Made by a program: the position numbers and the translations under genes | In this document: positions 58,701-64,000 of the stretch, one piece after another | Numbering within the stretch: the stretch's first letter is position 1 | Layout: every line of letters starts with the position of its first letter | The notes under the pieces: model-generated | What the model was told of the DNA's origin: nothing | The model's database searches: none | Seen by the model: only the letters and a program-made list of their open reading frames with translations | Source: Galbula dea | Taxonomy: Eukaryota > Chordata > Aves > Piciformes > Galbulidae | DNA length: 64,000 nt | Direction: 5' to 3' | NCBI GenBank assembly: GCA_013399015.1 | Contig: VWZX01006105.1 | Location: 1,488,001-1,552,000, forward strand

Positions 58701-61700
58701 AAAAGATGGGTGGAATTGACTTCAAGAGGCTTTGGTATGAGCCCTTTTGAACGGACTATTAGTCTTCCAACAGAAAAAAATCAGGTTAAATAGTTCCTTA
58801 TGATAGAAGAGATCATTAGTGTTTAATTATTGTTTAATGTTTTATCTATTAGTTGCATTTTTCTTTTTCCTGAGATAATTTTAATATTGCATAGTTGTAT
58901 CCTACTCAAACATTATGCTGTAGAAAGAAAAATTCAGTTTTCTCCTTTATAATCCTTACAGTCTAAGGCCACATATGGAAAAGTAATGAAAAAATACATG
59001 AAAGGTTTGGCTTCTCCTTGCAAAAGGGAAAATTTCCCCTGAAATCACAGACATCTTTTATTGCCTCTCTCTTCTTCAGTGATTGAACCCTTTTCATTCA
59101 AGTTTGTATAGGCCAAATTTCTATGCAAAGACTGACAGGATATATCCTGAAAAAAATTATCTATGCTTCACTTTTTTCTAGTGGTGTTCTCCTGATCAGC
59201 TTAGTTGGGAGCAAAGGTGGTGCCAACAAGAGGATTAAAGCCTAGCTGTAGCATGCTCACAGTTGCTAAGAGCCTGTCTCCCTGTAGGCAAGACTAGAAG
59301 AGTATCATGGATCTGTTTTCATTGCCAATTCGTACAAACTGGCAGGGGCTGCACCCTGCAACAGCCTATTAATTCCACTGATAAAACGGAAGCCGGCAAG
59401 ATTTCCTTCCTTAGGCAGTGGTGAGGAGAAATCAATGTTACTTTGAGCTCACATACTTTTATGTATTCTTTGCAGTTTACAGGCCAGGTCAAATAGAGAG
59501 GAAGATCTGTGTCAGACTAACTCCTTTAGCAGCAGGAAGATATGAGGATGATTCTGTTCACTGGCAAGTTTGAATGGTCTCAGAGAAATAGAAGTACTTG
59601 AAGTATCTACCAATGGATATTGTAGCACTGCAACAGACCTAAAATTCCACAGGAACGGGATCAGAGGGCAAGGATTTCTATAAAAAGAGGAAAATAAAGC
59701 AGCCATCTAGTGAGTCTCACAAAATTAGTTGAAATAGTCCACTGTCAAATGTAAATCTTGCAGCTAAAGAATATATTAGTGGAAAAGGTTTTGCGTGTAC
59801 AGATCCTGGTGCTATCATTTCATCCCCAAAGCATGGATTGCATGGTTTTCTTGGCGTCTTGTCTTAGGATTATCTCAGATCACATTTTTCTTGTGCTAGT
59901 TCCTTTTCTTCCTACTGAAAAAGTTAAGTGTTTTCCACCTTGTTACAGAACAGTAAAAATGGATTTAAATCCATTGACTTGATTTATTATGCTCCAAGGG
60001 AGGTGAGGGTTAGTCAGTAGGACATATAAGCAATCTTGTCCAGGACTAAATCTAACACCATTCAAATCTTTTCCCATTCTAGTGTCCAGGAATGTACAAA
60101 TATTGTCATTGTTATTTTTAGACCGTAGTAATTCCTACCATGTTTATCTGATCAACTCATCCCTGTAATTTCTTTTTTAAATTTCTTAAACAAAATGCTC
60201 AGTCTCCTCTGCAATGCACAGCATTTCAGTCTCCCCCAAGGACTGATGAGCACACAAGTACCTCCAGCTGATTGAGGCATTTGTCTCATGGAACCTTTCA
60301 CAGGAGGAGAGATGTCGGTTCTTCTAATGTTTATCTCCTCCTCCACTAAAGCTCTTCTGCAGCAGGGAAGGTCATATAAAGGTCAAATTTTCTGCTCTGT
60401 GTTAGCTAAAAATTCATAGTGATATTGAATATTCATATTTGCAAGTATGCTGGTACAATGTGCAGAGCATATTGACTACTGTCTCTCTCTTACCGATTCA
60501 CTCTCAGCTACCTCAAAAATGAGAGACTTGAAGAATCCAGTTGTTAACTAAGGCTCTTATTTTAAACAGAGTTTCAGAAAAGCCAGTTAACAATTCACTT
60601 CCAGTGTAATGAGCACTGGATTCATTAAATAAACACTAGGTTACATAAATCCGTATTTATAACTCTCTGCAGCACATGGAATCTAAAGTAACATTTTGAA
60701 ATAAATCACAAGAGGCAAGACAAATGTTGCATGGGGAGAATGTAAGTAGATACCACAGAAAGAATGGTGACTCCATCCTGTCCTCATGGTAAAAACATGA
60801 AGAAAAAGAAATTGAGCTATTAACAAGACTGTCATATTGATGTAGACAGAATGAGGCAAATGTCATAACATCTTTTGTAAAGCACTCTACCTTAATTGAC
60901 AAACAAGATGTTCAATTTCTCTGCTATCTTCAGAAGATTATTACTGTTAAAAAAAAATCAATTGAAACTGACAAAAGCTATTATCAAAAATTACTTGAAG
61001 GAGGTTTTTTTGGTGCTTTGGTTTTGGTTTGCTGTTTTGTTTTTTTCCCCTGGCTTCATATTCTGATTCCCTCCCAGGAGGATTCAAGGTCTACAAAATC
61101 CTTGGCAGCATAGCAATTTCTTTGTCACCCTCACCATTTGGAGGTGACTATTTGGGGCAACATAATTAGAGGTTTTACATACAAACAGCAGCAATATGCA
61201 ACTGAAAATTTAAACTAGGAGATTTCAGGAGAAGGAATGTTTGCTGAAAATGTGCTGTTCTCAGTTGAGCCATCCAAAAGATTTCAAAATTGTCTATTTC
61301 TCTCTTTCATCTGGAACGAGGGAAAAGACATGCCATGACTGCATGTTCAAAAGGTCCAAAAGCAGAAACACACAACTAGAGAAGGAAACCAAAACATGAG
61401 TAAATAAATTGCTTATGACCAAGCCTTACAAACTACTTTTGCCACAGAGGCATAGGCTATAGCAAAAATTAACAAGTAGGCTAGAAGCAAATGCAGTTAC
61501 CACTTCTAATGTGCTTGTTACTTTTATATACTATATAGTATGCAAAACATGTCTGTAGGAGTTGCCTCTCTCACCTCCTGCTTTGTTTGTTTTGTTCCAC
61601 TGGTGTTGAATGTGAAATGTCATTTCTCTGGAGAAAAGACTAAAGGTTTCTTTTTGTTATTTGCTGTACATCTATGTAATGCCTTGTTTCACAGACACAG

Positions 61701-64000
61701 CCAGTCACAGCTTCTGGGGTCTCCTGCGTGGCAAATGGTAAATGACTTTCCAAAGGAATTTGCAGAAATGTTCTTCTCTTCCCCAAAACATGCACTGAGT
61801 TATGATCCCTGAGAGACTGATAATCAACATCCAGCAGGGTCTGACAGTGGAGGGCATCTGGGAGACATGCAGTAAAACTGAGATTCCTCTCCTTCCCTTC
61901 AGCTATTCTCAAAACTGTAGGCTGGCACCTCAGACATCCTGTGAGAATGGGGAGAAGTCAGATGACTTGCCCTCTGTATTGAAAATGGTGGGGGCAAAGC
62001 CAAATAGCTAGGGAAAAATAGGTAGGTTTAGAATGGCTGGAGGTAAGGAATTTTCCAAGAGGCAGATGTAAATATTACTCTCTCAATAAATCAGAAGAAT
62101 CTAGTTAGTTTGAGCAGCACTATTCCACATGTGTTGCAAGCAGTGAGAACAGAATTGCTTTGTCAGTGTAGAAGTTTAATTATCCTCTTTAGATAATGTT
62201 TTTAGGTATAGGTTATTTCCCTAGCATGCATGGTTCATTAATATTGAATTGAACTGTGATTTTAGTTAAATTGTATTTTTTCAGTTTATGCCTTGTAACT
62301 CAATTAATATGCACTTACAATGCTCCCCTAGAATGATACAAGTATAAAATCCCTAAACTTGCTTTCCACCTTAGCTGAAGATGGAAACTGAGAGAATGCC
62401 CAGTACTTTCAGCAACTGCTGCAGGAGTTCTGAAATGTGTTTCAATATGGATCATGCTAACTGTGTAATCCATCCTATGTATTGAAGTAGGTCAATACAA
62501 ATGGTAAGGACTAGCTGGAAAGTTAGATATGACTTGCTTCCCCTGATTTGTACAGAGGAAGGGGAATTTGTCAATTTAAAACATTTATGTTATTAGCAGA
62601 AATAATGAAGCTTGCATCCTTATGGAGTTCTACAGAAAGGAAACCTAGTGGAGTCCTTCCTTCTTGTGATCATTAAATCTGTGTGGTTGCCAGGCTATAT
62701 TATTAAATAACAGACAAAACTTGGAAATGCCTGGAGACAAACTGAGTTGAACATCTATTGTATTAACTAATGTACATATAAACCAAACAGTATTCCCCAT
62801 AGAATCCACAAGAAAACCCTTAAGCAGAGCATAGAGATAACCACACCAATCTGAAGGCTACCAGATTAAAAACAGATCCTTCAGAGATTTTTAGTTTTTT
62901 GGAGAGGTCCAGTCCTAAATCCAGAGAAGTCAATAAAATATTCCCATTAACTATATTAGGGTATCAACCAGGAGGGAAGGAGGAAGGGAAGGAAGGAAGG
63001 AAGGAAACAAATTACCAGTGTTTCCCTTCTATCTATTCTGTTAAAGCCTACTTTAATAATATCCTAAAGAGAATAAGCTCTTTAAATTTTATTAACAAAA
63101 TATAACAAAGCAATAATGAGTAGCTTGATCCCAGTATGAAAGAATATTTTTCCTCTTACTTTTGGCAAATAAACCCTTTCAGTTAATAAAAACTCTACTT
63201 TCATAGTAAGAAACTAGAAATTCTCTGTGTGACCAGTCTGTATAACAGCAGTAAGTTTGCTGTTATTTGTGCAGGGACAATAAATTGAAGGCTTTCATCA
63301 AATGCTATTTATCTCTTCTTTTTTGAGGATGCAAGTAAGTAATTATCAGTCTAGTTCTATGATCAAGGCACTGCATAAATTTTCAGTAGAAACTAATCCT
63401 GACTGATTAATCTGACTAAATGTATGGTATAAAATAATCTTCAATGCCAGCAATTTTTTCAGTGCCAGGAGATGTTTTTCAGTCATTGGCATTTATATTA
63501 GAAATTCATCTATTCTTCATGCTTGCTTTGAAATTGCATCCAAAAGAGCCCTTTTTAACTAGAAATTTCATGATGTTTTGTAAATACAGCCTCAGGTACA
63601 AAGAGACAAAACCAAATACTCTATTGCTACAGATGAGTGCAGTTTCATGAGAGTAGTAAACCAATGCCAACAACCTTTAGGAAATTTGATGAAGATAATT
63701 AAGGAATGAGTTTAGGGGACACAATGGATGGAACTGAATTGCTGTAAGTTGCTGCCACAGCTGTTAAGTTCTCCTCAACCGTAATCAAGTGGATGTAAAG
63801 AAGTACAATCCTTCCAACTGATGTTTCTGATGCAAAGCAGGTAAATACCCAAGTACTTTCCCTTGCATGAACTGGTGTCAGGAAGAGCCTGTAAATAGTA
63901 TCGCAAATCTGACCCTCTTCCCCTTTACACCTCCCCAGCAGCCAGAGTGCCCTCCATAAATTTGGAGATCTGGAGGTGGGCTTCTAGACACTTACAGTCC
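55709..64000. other. Intergenic, window end
   Basis: AT-rich DNA with no recognised gene, CR1 or LTR. It contains a GGAA microsatellite at 62971-63006 and a somewhat GC-richer stretch at 56200-56900. All open frames are below about 115 codons and show no known domain. Confidence 0.55.
62971..63006 (+). repeat. (GGAA)n microsatellite
   Basis: GGAGGGAAGGAGGAAGGGAAGG followed by five uninterrupted GGAA-type units. A purine-only tract on the plus strand. Confidence 0.85.

Noticed and set aside
1..64000. CRISPR arrays, operons, prokaryotic mobile elements, rRNA and tRNA genes
   Set aside because: Nothing of the kind was seen. The window has vertebrate exon-intron structure and avian repeats throughout.

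Overview
This window is bird nuclear DNA, most likely from a neoavian species. The bird call rests on CR1 LINE fragments on both strands, three copies of one endogenous-retrovirus-type LTR family, and protein sequences of avian/vertebrate type. The species cannot be fixed from the sequence. There is no prokaryotic gene layout, CRISPR array, rRNA or recognisable tRNA. A single ambiguous base lies at 35358.

Two protein-coding genes are supported. PDIA6 (protein disulfide isomerase A6, P5) lies on the minus strand, with 13 coding exons from 15555 down to 2487. The exons join with consistent phases into a 446-residue ER-lumenal protein: signal peptide, two thioredoxin-like CGHC domains, a non-catalytic b-type domain, an acidic tail and a KDEL retention signal. 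Its start lies in a CpG island (about 15290-15960) that holds an exact ER-stress response element (CCAAT-N9-CCACG) reading toward PDIA6, and a one-mismatch partner on the other strand. KCNF1 (Kv5.1, an electrically silent potassium-channel subunit) lies on the plus strand as one uninterrupted coding exon at 41789-43252 (487 residues). Its leader carries several short upstream ORFs and an in-frame upstream extension. The divergent PDIA6/KCNF1 pair matches the order on human 2p25.1, where ATP6V1C2 lies on the far side of PDIA6.

Layout: 1-1540, downstream of PDIA6 and possibly the 3' end of the next gene; 1540-15760, PDIA6 and its promoter; about 16-41 kb, AT-rich intergenic DNA with two near-complete solo LTRs of one family in opposite orientations (19182-19900 and 35571-36286); 41-43.9 kb, KCNF1; 43.9-64 kb, intergenic DNA with four CR1 fragments, a third truncated copy of the LTR and microsatellites.

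The two genes have no evident functional link: one is a secretory-pathway folding enzyme, the other a neuronal channel subunit. I found no previously undescribed system. The points most worth checking are the ERSE-bearing PDIA6 promoter, the KCNF1 leader (hydrophobic in-frame extension, possible 101-bp leader intron, upstream ORFs, inverted repeat around a TATA-like box) and the LTR family with an expanded TATA region in one copy.
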